A stretch of 64,000 nt of DNA, from positions 1,054,001-1,118,000 of the forward strand of contig NZ_FTOB01000001.1 of assembly GCF_900156625.1 (NCBI RefSeq), in the 5' to 3' direction. This DNA comes from Zobellia uliginosa (GTDB lineage: Bacteria > Bacteroidota > Bacteroidia > Flavobacteriales > Flavobacteriaceae). Below, in pieces: positions 1 to 9,043 of this stretch; the stretch's first letter is position 1, and each line of letters opens with the position of its first letter. The position numbers and the translations under genes were made by a program. The notes beneath the pieces are model-generated. The model was given only the letters and a program-made list of their open reading frames with translations, did no database searches and was not told where the DNA came from.

Positions 1-757
1 CAATAGACAATTGTCTCTCGGGATAGTTGTGTACAAAACTTGAAATTTCCCTTACCGATTCCATTTCCCTGGTGTTCAGGCTTCCGGTCCGGTTCTCTTG
101 GTTCTTAAGGTCGTCCGTGTGTTGTTGAACCTCTAGGGCCAAGATCATATGTACCAATCCCTCTATGAGAAGGCTGCGCACGATACCCTGTTGCTTGATG
201 GCCTTCAATTGTTTGATCTGATCGGCAATCTTTAGGTTGTACGAACCGATGTAGATGGTGTTCTCTGCGGTCTTTCCCTTTAAGATACGTTCTTGAAGCC
301 TATAGTTCAATCCGTTTCGTTTTTCCGTCTGTTCGGCCCCAACGGTCTTTACAACGATCAATGAGGTGTTGACCCTTACATCTTTTCTAAAGTATAAGGT
401 ATTTACGGCATGACTCTCATTGGTCAATATTCCGGTTTGGAAATTCTCCAAGGTATGTCTTTCGCTTTCGTTGTTAAAACTGTGTTCTATACGCCCTTCG
501 GAGCAGTAGGCAAAACATATGGGAGCGTTCTTGTCCGTGCCGGTCCTTAGGGTTACGTCTTCCGAAAATTCCATATCGAATTCTAGATAGGAAATTCCTC
601 CTTTAAAGGTAATTCCCCTAATGTGTCCACGTCCTAGCTCATTGTCAAGGGTTAAGATATGTTCTTTTACGTTTACCGAAAGCGACCCCCCAAAGTTGTG
701 GTGAAGTTGTTCGAACATATTTTTAATAGCTGCAGATGATAAGGTGATAGTTGTCAT
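1..757 (-). CDS. AraC-type transcriptional regulator, N-terminal part (cut by window edge)
   Basis: An uninterrupted minus-strand reading frame starts at an ATG at 757 and runs off the left edge, giving about 252 residues (begins MTTITLSSAAIKNMF). The visible part has a cupin-like sensory half (residues about 15-130) followed by a helical linker; the sequence ends at a PERQLSI stretch, which in flavobacterial AraC regulators lies just before the helix-turn-helix. The DNA-binding domain itself is therefore outside the window and its presence is inferred. The gene has its own upstream gap of about 400 bases, so it is probably transcribed separately from the kinase operon. Confidence 0.75.
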   Translation of the reverse strand, partial: MTTITLSSAAIKNMFEQLHHNFGGSLSVNVKEHILTLDNELGRGHIRGITFKGGISYLEFDMEFSEDVTLRTGTDKNAPICFAYCSEGRIEHSFNNESERHTLENFQTGILTNESHAVNTLYFRKDVRVNTSLIVVKTVGAEQTEKRNGLNYRLQERILKGKTAENTIYIGSYNLKIADQIKQLKAIKQQGIVRSLLIEGLVHMILALEVQQHTDDLKNQENRTGSLNTREMESVREISSFVHNYPERQLSI

Positions 758-1165
758 AGTGTTCTGTTTTAAGGTTGTTAATTTCTTTTGGTTGAAATTG
801 ATTATCCTTGGGGGTGTTGTTCCGTTCGGGATGCCCCCATATTGAAATGGTCGGATGTTGTTCCATTAGCGGAGAATTCATGAATCGATCGTACGCGGCC
901 TACTTTGGCCAGTTGTTCAGATACTTTTTCCATCAAATTTTTCATAAGGACCAGTTCAATTGTTTAACTGTTGCAAATATCGGATGAGAGGGAGCCTAGC
1001 CTCTTACACAATTACTGCATTGTGTTATACAATTGTGGGTTTTGGTCAAAAACCGCGTTAAAATGATCTAAAGTAGGGGGTAGGAAGTATCGCCGTTACT
1101 CGGTTTTAGGTCGAGTAAGGGGCGATGTCGGCCGGCGAGGAAAACAAAAAATGGAAGCTTAGGGG
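758..1165. promoter_or_regulatory. Intergenic region with candidate operator (inverted repeat)
   Basis: There is no coding signal in this gap between the regulator at 757 and the kinase stop at 1166. A perfect 7-base inverted repeat (acacaat at 1006-1012, attgtgt at 1019-1025) is followed by a further ACAATTGTG at 1029-1037 with the same half-site. The cluster lies about 250 bases upstream of the AraC-type gene and could be its operator. No convincing TAnnTTTG promoter was assigned. Confidence 0.3.
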
Positions 1166-4165
1166 TTAGGCCGGAAGGTAAAAAACAAAGGCGGAGCCTT
1201 TACCTAGTTCACTAGTGGCATAGATAAAGCCATGGTGATTTTCAATAATCTTTTTACAAATAGCGAGTCCGATTCCCGTACCCGAATATTCCGATTTTTG
1301 ATGCAGCCTTTGAAAGACCTCAAATATTTTTTCGGAGTGCTCGGTAGAGAAGCCAATGCCATTGTCGATTATGGTTATCTTATAATAGGTATTGGCAATC
1401 TTAAAAAAGTTCTCGGGAATCTGTTTGGAATGGATCTTTTCGGCCTGAATGGTAATGTTGGGGGTAACCTCGGTCGCCCTATACTTCAGGGCATTTGATA
1501 TGAGGTTATTGAACAGTTGTTCCAATTGGTAGGATACCCCCTTAATGGCGGGGAGCTCTTCACTTTTGATCAATGCCCCTGAATCGGCAATATTCGAGGA
1601 AAGGTCTTCTTTTACTTTGGCCAGTACCTCGTTAAGGTCAATGATGTCGAAATCTTCGTGTTTTGAATCGATACGCGAGTAGGTGAGCAGGTTCAGTACG
1701 AGCGATTGCATACGCGAGGCGGCATTGACCACTTTTTGAAAGTAGATGCGTCCCTTTTCAGATAAGTTTTCGGCCTCGGTACTTTCTAGGCGAGATATGA
1801 ACATCTGGGTCTTTCGCAAGGGCTCCTGAAGGTCGTGGCTGGCCACCCGGTTGAACGATTCCAGTTCCGCATTGGAATGTTGTAGTTGGAGGTTGCTCGC
1901 CCGTAATTTTTCCTCGGCGGCGATGTTTTGGGTTATATCTTGGGCCACCCCTAGCATGACCGAGGTATGGTTTTTCTCGATCAATTGTCCGTTGACCTCA
2001 AAATGTTTTACTTCTCCCTCGGTAGTGATAATACGGTAGCGGTGTTCCTTGACCTTTAGTTCATTTGTTGAATTTTTGATGTTTTCGTCGAACATCTTTA
2101 CATCTTCGGGATGGATAAACTTACGAAAAGCCTTTAAAGACGATTTAAAACCTTTGGGCTCAAAACCTATCATGCGATAAAAGTTATCGGAGATTTCAAT
2201 TTCATCGGTACCTACGTGCCATACAAAACTTCCGATTTTTGCAATGCGCTCGGCATCGGTAAGAATGGAGTTCTGAATGGAAAGTTCTTGGTTGAGCGCT
2301 GCCACCCGATCTGTTTTCTCTTTTTTTTCCGTTACATCGAGAACGACCCCGACCGAGACTTTTCTTCCGTTTCGGACCATACTACGTCCGTTCAGTTCAA
2401 TGTGTTTTACATCGCCCTGCTTGGTGATGATACGGTAGCCATTTACCTGCGATTGTCCGTGTTCGGAGGTTTCCTTGCCCAATCGGTCGTACATCTCGCG
2501 ATCATCGGGATGGACAAACTTACGGTAGCTCTCGTAAGTAACTTTAAAAGTATTCGGCTCATAGCCCAGTATGCGATAGAAGTTGTCTGATATGATAGCT
2601 TCTCCGTTATCGAGGTACCAGATATAACTACCGATGTTGGCAACGTTTTCCGCGTCGACAAAAATGGAATTCTGGGTCTCTAATTGGGTGTTTAGGTGCA
2701 GTAGTTCGTCGGTCTTTTCTTTTTCTTCGGTAATCTCCCGGGTCGTAAGGGTGATGCCATCGCCGAGTTTAATGGCCCGGGCACTGAACCATTTGGTCTT
2801 TCCGTCTACCTCATAGGGTACTTCGTAGGAAGTCGGTTGGCCCGAGTTGACCACCCCTTTTAGATATCCGAAGATTTCCGTTTCAAATATGGTAGGGAAG
2901 ACACTAGAGATATTCTTGTTGATGATATCTTGGGGCTGGTCGCCCGTAATCGGCGTAATCTTATCGTTGATGAATAAGATTTTAAAATCGATAATGGCCC
3001 CAGAGCTGTCCCTTACCGACTCAAAGTTCATGACCACATGGGATATGCTCTTAAAGATATTGTTGAGAAAGGCCCGGTGATCTAACAATTTTAGGTTTTG
3101 TTCTTCCAGTTGCTGGTTGAGCAATAACTGTTCTTCCTTGGCTTTTTCTTCGGCGGTTGAATTGCGTGCCGTTACCATAATACCATCGGCCAATGGGGTA
3201 ATGATCGATTTAAACCATAGTCGTTGGTCGGGACCCGAAATTTGACGGTCAAGGGTAATCTTGGTTTTTTCGGTGTAGGAAGTCACCAATTTTTCGAATT
3301 CGCCGTTCAACATGAGAAAGGGAAAAACCTTTGAGATGGGCTCGCCTATGATTTTATCGGGGTCGAGTCCTAGGTAGTCGCGGTTACACTCGTTGGCAAA
3401 ACTGATCTTAAAGTCAATAATTTTTTTCTGGGTATCGAATAGGGGCTCGTAATAGTTGACAATGTTATCGGTGGTGGCCAAAACGCTACGCAGAAAACCT
3501 TCTGACCTGCGAATGCGCAATTTGTTCCGGTAAATTTTAAAGAAGGCCAAGACGAAGACCAACAAAGCAAAGAAGGCCAATAAGAGCGATGTTAGCGGGG
3601 CCAGGTATTTATTGGTGTTGTATTCGCTCCGGGCATTCTTTATAGACAAACGTTCCTCGGCCAGCATTTGGTTCTTGATGTTCCGAATGCGGTAAAGGGT
3701 AAAGTTGATATTGTTCTTTTGCAATTTCTCGGCATCCTCCAAACTCAGGGTGTCGGAATTTGCCGAGGGCTCTTTCGATAGGTTATAAAGGTCTTCGTAT
3801 AGCGTATCTAAAAGCGATTGCATCGGGGCCAACCTAATCTGTTGGGATGAATCATTGGCGGTCAATTTTTTTAGGGTGTCGAGGATCTTGGTGCCGTCTT
3901 CCTTATAGCTATTGAAAAGGGCATCATTTGTATCTACGGTTTTCAACTGTTTTCTAAACTCCTCTGACTCGGCTTGGGTATAATGGGCGCTGAGCTCACT
4001 AATGGCATTGTTCACCTGAAGGGTATGGGCCACCTTTTCCGCAAGATCTTGCATACGCATAATCTGATAATAGGCCATGTTCGCCGTAAATAAAATGATG
4101 GCGAAGGAGATAATCAGTAATACAATGTAAGTCTTTGAAGATTGATATATTCGTTTGAAATCCAT
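1166..4165 (-). CDS. Membrane-bound multi-PAS sensor histidine kinase
   Basis: This 999-residue protein has an N-terminal transmembrane segment (about 12-33), a helical periplasmic sensor region, and a second segment (about 188-209). Four PAS/PAC-type repeats follow (about 222-345, 363-485, 505-625, 635-750); the last two are close copies sharing ISDNFYR and RKF(V/I)HP motifs. The HisKA phosphoacceptor is His777 in ASHDLQEPLR. The HATPase_c domain has NNLISNALKY, DNGIGF and GTGIGLAICKK. There is no receiver or HTH domain, so the phosphoryl group presumably passes to the response regulator encoded 5 bases upstream. The stimulus cannot be read from sequence. Confidence 0.93.
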   Translation of the reverse strand: MDFKRIYQSSKTYIVLLIISFAIILFTANMAYYQIMRMQDLAEKVAHTLQVNNAISELSAHYTQAESEEFRKQLKTVDTNDALFNSYKEDGTKILDTLKKLTANDSSQQIRLAPMQSLLDTLYEDLYNLSKEPSANSDTLSLEDAEKLQKNNINFTLYRIRNIKNQMLAEERLSIKNARSEYNTNKYLAPLTSLLLAFFALLVFVLAFFKIYRNKLRIRRSEGFLRSVLATTDNIVNYYEPLFDTQKKIIDFKISFANECNRDYLGLDPDKIIGEPISKVFPFLMLNGEFEKLVTSYTEKTKITLDRQISGPDQRLWFKSIITPLADGIMVTARNSTAEEKAKEEQLLLNQQLEEQNLKLLDHRAFLNNIFKSISHVVMNFESVRDSSGAIIDFKILFINDKITPITGDQPQDIINKNISSVFPTIFETEIFGYLKGVVNSGQPTSYEVPYEVDGKTKWFSARAIKLGDGITLTTREITEEKEKTDELLHLNTQLETQNSIFVDAENVANIGSYIWYLDNGEAIISDNFYRILGYEPNTFKVTYESYRKFVHPDDREMYDRLGKETSEHGQSQVNGYRIITKQGDVKHIELNGRSMVRNGRKVSVGVVLDVTEKKEKTDRVAALNQELSIQNSILTDAERIAKIGSFVWHVGTDEIEISDNFYRMIGFEPKGFKSSLKAFRKFIHPEDVKMFDENIKNSTNELKVKEHRYRIITTEGEVKHFEVNGQLIEKNHTSVMLGVAQDITQNIAAEEKLRASNLQLQHSNAELESFNRVASHDLQEPLRKTQMFISRLESTEAENLSEKGRIYFQKVVNAASRMQSLVLNLLTYSRIDSKHEDFDIIDLNEVLAKVKEDLSSNIADSGALIKSEELPAIKGVSYQLEQLFNNLISNALKYRATEVTPNITIQAEKIHSKQIPENFFKIANTYYKITIIDNGIGFSTEHSEKIFEVFQRLHQKSEYSGTGIGLAICKKIIENHHGFIYATSELGKGSAFVFYLPA

Positions 4166-4170
4166 AAAGT

Positions 4171-4617
4171 CTATATGCGGAACAGAAAAGTATCTTTGTT
4201 TAGGTTAGACGTATGGTACTGCCAATTAAGCTGCAATATACGTTCGACCGAATCTTGCAATTTAACAAAGTTGTTGGGCTTATTCAGATAAATATTTGCC
4301 CCATTTAAAAAGGTTTCCTCGATATCTTTCTCTGAGGAAGAGGTTGAATATATGGCAATGCAGAGGTCCCGCAAGGCCGGATTGCTTCTGATTTCCTTAA
4401 GGCATTGCATACCGTTTTTGATAGGCATGTTGAGGTCAAGGAAGATAAGGTTGGGCAATGCGATGTTCGGCGTATTCAAATGCTCCATCAATTCTTGTCC
4501 GTGCTTGAAGCAGGTCAATTGGGTCTTGATAGTGATTTCCTCAATGGCTTCACTGAAAAGCATTCTATCATCTTCATCATCATCGGCAAGTGCAATGTTT
4601 AACAGTTTGTTGCTCAT
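4171..4617 (-). CDS. Single-domain response regulator
   Basis: This 148-residue stand-alone receiver domain has the acidic pocket DDDEDD at residues 12-17, phosphoacceptor Asp61 in LIFLDLNMP, a conserved Ser/Thr (YSTSS) and a Lys in the NKP motif. No output domain follows. It resembles CheY/Rcp1-type regulators that pair with PAS-rich, phytochrome-like kinases. The gene sits 9 bases downstream of the AraC-like gene and 5 bases upstream of the kinase, so the three are almost certainly co-transcribed. It may act as a phosphate shuttle or bind a partner protein. Confidence 0.92.
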   Translation of the reverse strand: MSNKLLNIALADDDEDDRMLFSEAIEEITIKTQLTCFKHGQELMEHLNTPNIALPNLIFLDLNMPIKNGMQCLKEIRSNPALRDLCIAIYSTSSSEKDIEETFLNGANIYLNKPNNFVKLQDSVERILQLNWQYHTSNLNKDTFLFRI

Positions 4618-4626
4618 GAGTAAATT

Positions 4627-5190
4627 TTAGGTTTGGGAATGGGTCGTATAATTCGTTTTTTTTGCCATGATCCTCTGGAACGTACTAGGGGTAAGGCCGG
4701 TTGTTTTTTTAAATTGTCCCGATAAATGGGCCACACTGCTATAATTCAATTGAAAGGCAATTTCCGTAAGGGTCAAGTCCGTATTACAGATGAGTTCTTT
4801 GGCAAGATCTACTTTGCGCAAAATAATATAGTTTTCAATGGAAGTATAGGTGCTCTCCGAAAAAATGGAGGAGAGATGGGCATAGGAATAATTCAAGGTG
4901 TCGGCCAAATACGAGGATACTTTGACAGATTTTAGCTTTTCGTCCTTTAAGAGTTCGTCAATGGCATTTTTGATCCGTTCCACCAAGGTGATCTTTTGGT
5001 CGTCTAAGATTTCAATTCCATATCGCTTTAGCGAACTGGCCAGCGCTTGTCTTTGTTCTTCCGGTAGCTTCCCTTTAATATGGACTTCCCCCAGACTGCC
5101 CAAGGTATATGAAATACCAAAAGCATCAAGATGTTCCTTTAAAAGTGTCTTGCATGCCAGGTTAAAATCATATTTCACAAAGAGAGTCAT
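4627..5190 (-). CDS. AraC-family helix-turn-helix protein, first gene of the kinase operon
   Basis: This 187-residue protein has a short alpha/beta N-terminal domain (about 1-65, containing GEVHIKGKLPEEQR) and a C-terminal AraC HTH (about 85-178, with LTEIAFQLNYSSVAHLSGQFKK and GLTPSTFQ). The N-terminal half lacks the usual cupin sensor. As first gene of an operon with a receiver and a histidine kinase it probably supplies the DNA-binding output. It has no Asp-bearing receiver of its own, so coupling to the kinase would have to be indirect. Confidence 0.88.
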   Translation of the reverse strand: MTLFVKYDFNLACKTLLKEHLDAFGISYTLGSLGEVHIKGKLPEEQRQALASSLKRYGIEILDDQKITLVERIKNAIDELLKDEKLKSVKVSSYLADTLNYSYAHLSSIFSESTYTSIENYIILRKVDLAKELICNTDLTLTEIAFQLNYSSVAHLSGQFKKTTGLTPSTFQRIMAKKTNYTTHSQT

Positions 5191-5406
5191 AGGATAACGG
5201 TCAATGAATTTTATGAATAGGAAAGATATGTACTTTATTTTAAAAATTAAGCTATTTAATTTTCGAGGGGAAGGAAAAGTGGAAATTCAAGATTTTTTTT
5301 GATCGCCGATATATTGATGTGCTTCTTTTCCGCGGGCTTGTCGCCTATGATGGTATAGGTGTCGGTTCAAACGATTCCCGGAAATACTATTCGGGCAAGA
5401 CCCAAA

Positions 5407-5442
5407 AAAGCGGGAGCCTCCCCAAGGGAGAGCTCCCGCTTT
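5407..5442 (-). terminator. Rho-independent terminator after the small lipoprotein gene
   Basis: An 11-base stem (5407-5417 pairing with 5432-5442, core GCGGGAGC/GCTCCCGC) is extended by an inner CTCCC/GGGAG pairing. On the minus strand the stem runs into a T tract, the complement of aaaaaa at 5404-5409. It lies about 20 bases past the stop of the gene ending at 5463. Confidence 0.85.
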
Positions 5443-5462
5443 AACAACCAACCAAACTTATT

Positions 5463-5654
5463 CTAATTGTCGTCTACAGCATCTTCGATACCGTCTTCAA
5501 CATCTTCTGCGCCTTCTTCAATGGCATCTCCTGTATCGTCGATGGCATCTTCTATCTTATCACCGGTGTCTTTGTGCTCTTCCCTGCAACTTGTCAGGGT
5601 AGTGAAAGATGTGGTCATTACAATCATTAGCATGATATATAGTGTACGTTTCAT
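5463..5654 (-). CDS. Small acidic lipoprotein
   Basis: This 63-residue protein has a lipoprotein signal peptide ending in LTSC (lipid-accepting Cys about residue 23). The mature part of about 40 residues is almost entirely Asp, Glu, Ala and Gly in a repeating DAIEEG/DVEDGIEDA pattern. Such proteins occur widely in Flavobacteriaceae without a known function; the charge pattern suggests a flexible or amphipathic helical envelope tail. It lies next to a DUF1328 membrane protein and has its own strong terminator. Confidence 0.75.
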   Translation of the reverse strand: MKRTLYIMLMIVMTTSFTTLTSCREEHKDTGDKIEDAIDDTGDAIEEGAEDVEDGIEDAVDDN

Positions 5655-5682
5655 ATGTTTCGATTTTATAGATTAATATAGG

Positions 5683-5844
5683 TTATACGGTCTTCTTTCC
5701 AGTGAACAAAGAGATCACGAAAAGGATGAGAAAAATAAAGAACAAGACTTTGGCGATGCTTGCAGCTCCAGCTGCGATTCCTCCAAATCCGAATATTGCG
5801 GCAATGATTGCCAGTATTACAAAAGTGACTGTCCAGCGTAACAT
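5683..5844 (-). CDS. DUF1328 (YtjA-like) small inner-membrane protein
   Basis: Starting at the internal ATG at 5844 gives a 53-residue protein beginning [20 protein letters not shown], which matches the DUF1328 family in length and in its LRW..FxxIAxIAAxxGFGGIA signature. Two hydrophobic segments flank a Gly/Ala-rich turn (GGIAAGAA). The 20 codons upstream in the same frame are not family-like, so I chose the internal start. Relatives are general stress-associated membrane proteins of unknown biochemical role. Confidence 0.85.
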   Translation of the reverse strand: MLRWTVTFVILAIIAAIFGFGGIAAGAASIAKVLFFIFLILFVISLFTGKKTV

Positions 5845-6008
5845 AATATGTAGTATTAGATTAGTAATTCTTGGTGTCGTACTTATCCGACTTCTATGAT
5901 ACAAAGATGGGGGATACGGGCCGTTCGGGTTGACACTATAAATTATGATTTTGCCTTAAAACAACAAGGGTGTGGGGTGTACTGGGTTCTAAAACAAGGG
6001 GGTAGGAC

Positions 6009-6749
6009 TTAGTTCCCGTCTAGGTCAATATTGTTCTGGTACAATAGCTCGCTCAGGGAAGTCGGCAGAAAATCTTCTTCTTTTAAGTAGGGGAGGTCGC
6101 CATATGCATCGGAATGCATATCGTAAACCAAATCTTCGGCAACCGCTTCGGCGGTCAATGTAAGGGTAGCCGATATATCTACTTCGTTTACCGATATCTT
6201 ATCCTCCAGCCATTCCCTTTGTTGGTGATCCGGTATCAAAACCGGCATTTGATCATCGATGTTATGCACTTCGGAAAATGAGCCATAGGCCTTTCGGGTG
6301 ATGAGGGCACTGGTAACAAATCCGTCTTCGAGTTCGTTGCAAATACCGGCAAGACAAAAGGGTCTGCCCGATTCTTGGGACATATGGAAAAAGAGAGCTT
6401 CGCCTTCATGTACGAAAGTGGTGAAAAAACCGGTTACGATCAAAAGGCATCTTTCCGTTTCTTCGGTCTGGGCGTACCACGGTTTGGAATATAAGGATGC
6501 CCAAGGTACCGAAAGGGTATTTACGTGTTTCTGAAATGCGGCCCAATCACCTTGGAACTTCTTGGGCAATAGGCCCCAAATAGAGGTGATAATGGTATTT
6601 TTCGGTCTTGAGGTAATTATGGGAACGGTACTCTCCTCGAGTCCGTTTACAATGGGTCGGGGCCTATAGATATCGGGAAATCGAAATCGGGCCCCGTAGG
6701 TCTCCTCAATCAGGTCCCGGTCTGCCCTGATGGATAATTTGTTATACAT
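6009..6749 (-). CDS. SRAP (HMCES/YedK)-fold protein with substituted catalytic residues
   Basis: The 246-residue product from ATG 6749 aligns by motif with SRAP proteins: VNG, WGL(L/I)P, an Asn region (Asn77), CLLIVTGFF, and VHNIDDQMPV with the conserved His162. In active family members Cys2 crosslinks abasic DNA and a Glu in the GF(Y/F)E motif supports catalysis. Here residue 2 is Tyr and the Glu position is Thr110 (GFFTT). A longer frame reaches 6824 but runs through a terminator hairpin, so 6749 is the better start. The protein is either a non-covalent ssDNA-binding paralogue or inactive. Confidence 0.75.
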   Translation of the reverse strand: MYNKLSIRADRDLIEETYGARFRFPDIYRPRPIVNGLEESTVPIITSRPKNTIITSIWGLLPKKFQGDWAAFQKHVNTLSVPWASLYSKPWYAQTEETERCLLIVTGFFTTFVHEGEALFFHMSQESGRPFCLAGICNELEDGFVTSALITRKAYGSFSEVHNIDDQMPVLIPDHQQREWLEDKISVNEVDISATLTLTAEAVAEDLVYDMHSDAYGDLPYLKEEDFLPTSLSELLYQNNIDLDGN

Positions 6750-6779
6750 ATCTAACTTATCAATGGTTCGTAAAATGTA

Positions 6780-6807
6780 AAAAAGGGATACAAATGCATC
6801 CCTTTTT
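6780..6807 (-). terminator. Terminator of the DUF2383 gene
   Basis: A 10-base inverted repeat (6780-6789 with 6798-6807, AAAAAGGGAT/ATCCCTTTTT) is followed on the minus strand by a T tract. It starts about 20 bases beyond the stop at 6827. It shows that the SRAP gene is not read from the upstream start at 6824. Confidence 0.75.
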
Positions 6808-6826
6808 ATTTTGGTCTTTACCACGC

Positions 6827-7276
6827 TTACAGCGCGTCTTCCACTATTTTGATATTATTTAGATCGGTACTGATCTTGTTCATCTGCTGGGTGAGTAGCG
6901 TAGTGGTCGAGGAAGGCAGGGAAACTTCCTTCAATACTTCCCTATACTCGTCAATGGCCGCCTTTTCACCGGTAATGGCTTCCTCTAGCATGGCTTCGTC
7001 ATTGTCTGCGCTGAACCAAGCTTTTACGTCCATCCAACTTCGGTGCATGGCACCAGTGGTGCTTCCGCCCTTTTCAAAATCTTGTCCGTAACGTACAATT
7101 TCTGTTTTTAAATCGTGACCGAAGCTATAACGCTCATCGGCCTTGCGCTTAAAAAAGGTTTTCAAATCCGTGCTCTTGGCATGTTCGGCCGCTTTTTTGA
7201 AGCCTTTTTCCGCATCGTACGTTTTCTCTAATATGTTATTCAATTTAGTCTGTACTTCTTCGCTATATGTACTCAT
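6827..7276 (-). CDS. DUF2383 / PA2169-family four-helix-bundle protein
   Basis: This 149-residue all-helical protein has the layout of the ferritin-like DUF2383 (PA2169) family: a first helix pair ending LKTFFKRKADERYSFGHDL, a GG-containing turn, and a second pair with EEAITGEKAAIDEYREVL. Conserved Glu and His residues could bind a di-metal centre, but binding is unproven for most of the family. The neighbours (DUF1328, topoisomerase IB, HPF, MscS) are typical of flavobacterial stress loci. It has its own terminator. Confidence 0.85.
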   Translation of the reverse strand: MSTYSEEVQTKLNNILEKTYDAEKGFKKAAEHAKSTDLKTFFKRKADERYSFGHDLKTEIVRYGQDFEKGGSTTGAMHRSWMDVKAWFSADNDEAMLEEAITGEKAAIDEYREVLKEVSLPSSTTTLLTQQMNKISTDLNNIKIVEDAL

Positions 7277-7474
7277 AATCGTATCTGTTTAAATGAACGG
7301 CAACTTGTTTATGGGGGATGTGTGCCGCATGACATCTTGTTAACTGATAGTAAAATTAGGAAGATGTTCTCGCGGACCTTTACCTGAAAAAATCAATTCT
7401 TGATGCAATCCGTAAATGCGGTGTTCAAAGGGTGTCTATTTGTATTTTATTGTGAAATAAAGTATAAATTCGTG

Positions 7475-8545
7475 TCAAAATTGGGGGGTGTACTGGTCAA
7501 AGAGTTCAAGTATGACCATTTCGGAAGTGGAAAAATGTTCAGATTTAGAATTGCTTTTATGGGTTTTGTCGAAGCATTTTTTTATGGATCCGTCTTCATA
7601 GGAAGAAGGCAGAACCGGATGCACGTAATATTTGCGACATACATTTCTAGTATTGCCGAGTGCCGCGGCAGCGGCGTCAAAACCAATGACTAGGTTTTTT
7701 TGGATTTCCTTTTGCGATTCGGAAAGGCCCAAATCTAAAAGGGTGTCGAAAAAAACGACCGAAGCGGCCCAAGTTCTAAAATCTTTGGCGGTAAAAAATT
7801 CTCCACTCACCTCGTGCAGATATTCATTTACCATAGTACTGTCTGCCGATTGCTTCTTGCCCGCTTCATCGTAATACTGAAAAAGTTCCCAACCCGGTAT
7901 GTCTTCGCAACGACTGATGAGGTGCATCAATTTTTTGTTGCGTACCGTAACCGAGTGCTTCTTTCCTTTCTTTCCCACGAACTCGAACTTGATATTGTTT
8001 TTAAAAACTTCAACATGTTTTTTGCGCATGGTAGAAAGTCCGTACGATTTGTTGCGTTTGGCATACTGCTCGTTGCCGATACGTATATGGGTTTCATCCA
8101 TCAACTTTATGATCAGGGCCACCACTTTGGCCTTTGACCATTCTTTTAACGAGAGGTCTTTTTCTACCTGGGCCCTAATGATCGGCAACTTTTTTCCGAA
8201 CAGGGCCATTTTATAAAACTTGGTCTGTTTTCTGATCTTTACCCAAGTCGGGTGGTAGCGGTATTGCTTCCTTCGTTTCAGGTCTTTCCCTACGGCTTGA
8301 AGGTGGCCATTGGATAGGTGGGTAATCTGTACGTCCTCCCAAGCAGGAGGTAAAACAAGGCTTGTAATGCGTTCCAGTTCCTTGGGGTCGGTAAGGGGCT
8401 TTTGATTGTATATATAGGTAAACCCCTTTCTTTTTCGAAGCCGGGAAATCGACAGCTTGTCGTGATTTACATAAACCAGGTCAAGGTTTTCTATGGCTAA
8501 TTCGGGGGCTTTTAATAGTTGGCGTAATAATTTCGCTTTGGTCAT
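7475..8545 (-). CDS. DNA topoisomerase IB (eukaryote/poxvirus-like)
   Basis: This 356-residue protein has the bacterial TopIB layout: an N-terminal beta-rich clamp with PPAWEDVQI, then a catalytic core with HIRIGNEQYAKRNKSYGLSTM, the KDFRTWAA motif carrying an active-site Arg, and the nucleophilic Tyr307 in VCRKYYVHP. The enzyme relaxes supercoils through a 3'-phosphotyrosyl intermediate. Length and motifs are complete. It lies alone on the minus strand in the stress-gene block, where bacterial TopIB genes are often found. Confidence 0.93.
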   Translation of the reverse strand: MTKAKLLRQLLKAPELAIENLDLVYVNHDKLSISRLRKRKGFTYIYNQKPLTDPKELERITSLVLPPAWEDVQITHLSNGHLQAVGKDLKRRKQYRYHPTWVKIRKQTKFYKMALFGKKLPIIRAQVEKDLSLKEWSKAKVVALIIKLMDETHIRIGNEQYAKRNKSYGLSTMRKKHVEVFKNNIKFEFVGKKGKKHSVTVRNKKLMHLISRCEDIPGWELFQYYDEAGKKQSADSTMVNEYLHEVSGEFFTAKDFRTWAASVVFFDTLLDLGLSESQKEIQKNLVIGFDAAAAALGNTRNVCRKYYVHPVLPSSYEDGSIKKCFDKTHKSNSKSEHFSTSEMVILELFDQYTPQF

Positions 8546-8773
8546 CGGTCTGTGGGTGAAAAGGATTGTCGATACGGTTCAGGTTAAAGATATCCCTAAT
8601 CGTATATGGGCTTTGGGCTCAATCGATAATTAGTTTGACCGCTTTGGTAAAAGCACTTTTTAAAGCAAAAAATCGCTGTATATTGAAACAAAGCGACGGC
8701 TGGAGCCTGTGTGATCAAGGGCTTTGGCATCGTTTGGAGAAACCATTGACAAATCGAAAAAAAGAAAATAAGC

Positions 8774-8959
8774 ATGGAAAATAGAGTAGAGGATAAAAAA
8801 GTAGGGAAGGAAGAAACCGAATTGGCCAAGGAGGCCCATGACCCTAAGGAATCGTACATTTTTCAAAAGAACGGAATTACTATAAAAGGGTTCTTCATCA
8901 TTGTCGCCATTTTGGTGCTTTTGGTCGTGGCCCTTGTGGCATCGGGAGTAGCCTTTTAA
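8774..8959 (+). CDS. Small single-pass membrane protein of unknown function
   Basis: This 61-residue product has a charged N-terminal half (MENRVEDKKVGKEETELAK...) and one C-terminal transmembrane helix (about 38-60, GFFIIVAILVLLVVALVASG). It is the only plus-strand gene in this block and is followed by a strong plus-strand terminator at 9000-9043, which supports it being a real transcript. No family is recognised. A tail-anchored topology with the charged part in the cytoplasm is likely. Confidence 0.6.
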   Translation: MENRVEDKKVGKEETELAKEAHDPKESYIFQKNGITIKGFFIIVAILVLLVVALVASGVAF

Positions 8960-8999
8960 ATTTAAGTACGACCTTAAAACGTTTGGAGTAAATGGATGG

Positions 9000-9043
9000 A
9001 ATAGTTACAGCCCTTTGGTTAGGGCCGTAACTATTTTGTTTTT
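9000..9043 (+). terminator. Terminator of the small membrane protein gene, overlapping the convergent AI-2E gene
   Basis: A 15-base stem with one mismatch (9000-9014 with 9021-9035, loop ttggtt) is followed on the plus strand by a T-rich run (ttttgttttt). The stem overlaps the last codons and stop of the convergent minus-strand gene ending at 9005, so the two genes share their 3' ends. Confidence 0.75.

Noticed and set aside
6750-6824. Longer start for the SRAP-type gene
   Set aside because: The 25 extra codons run through a terminator hairpin (6780-6807) and precede the position where the family's N-terminus begins.
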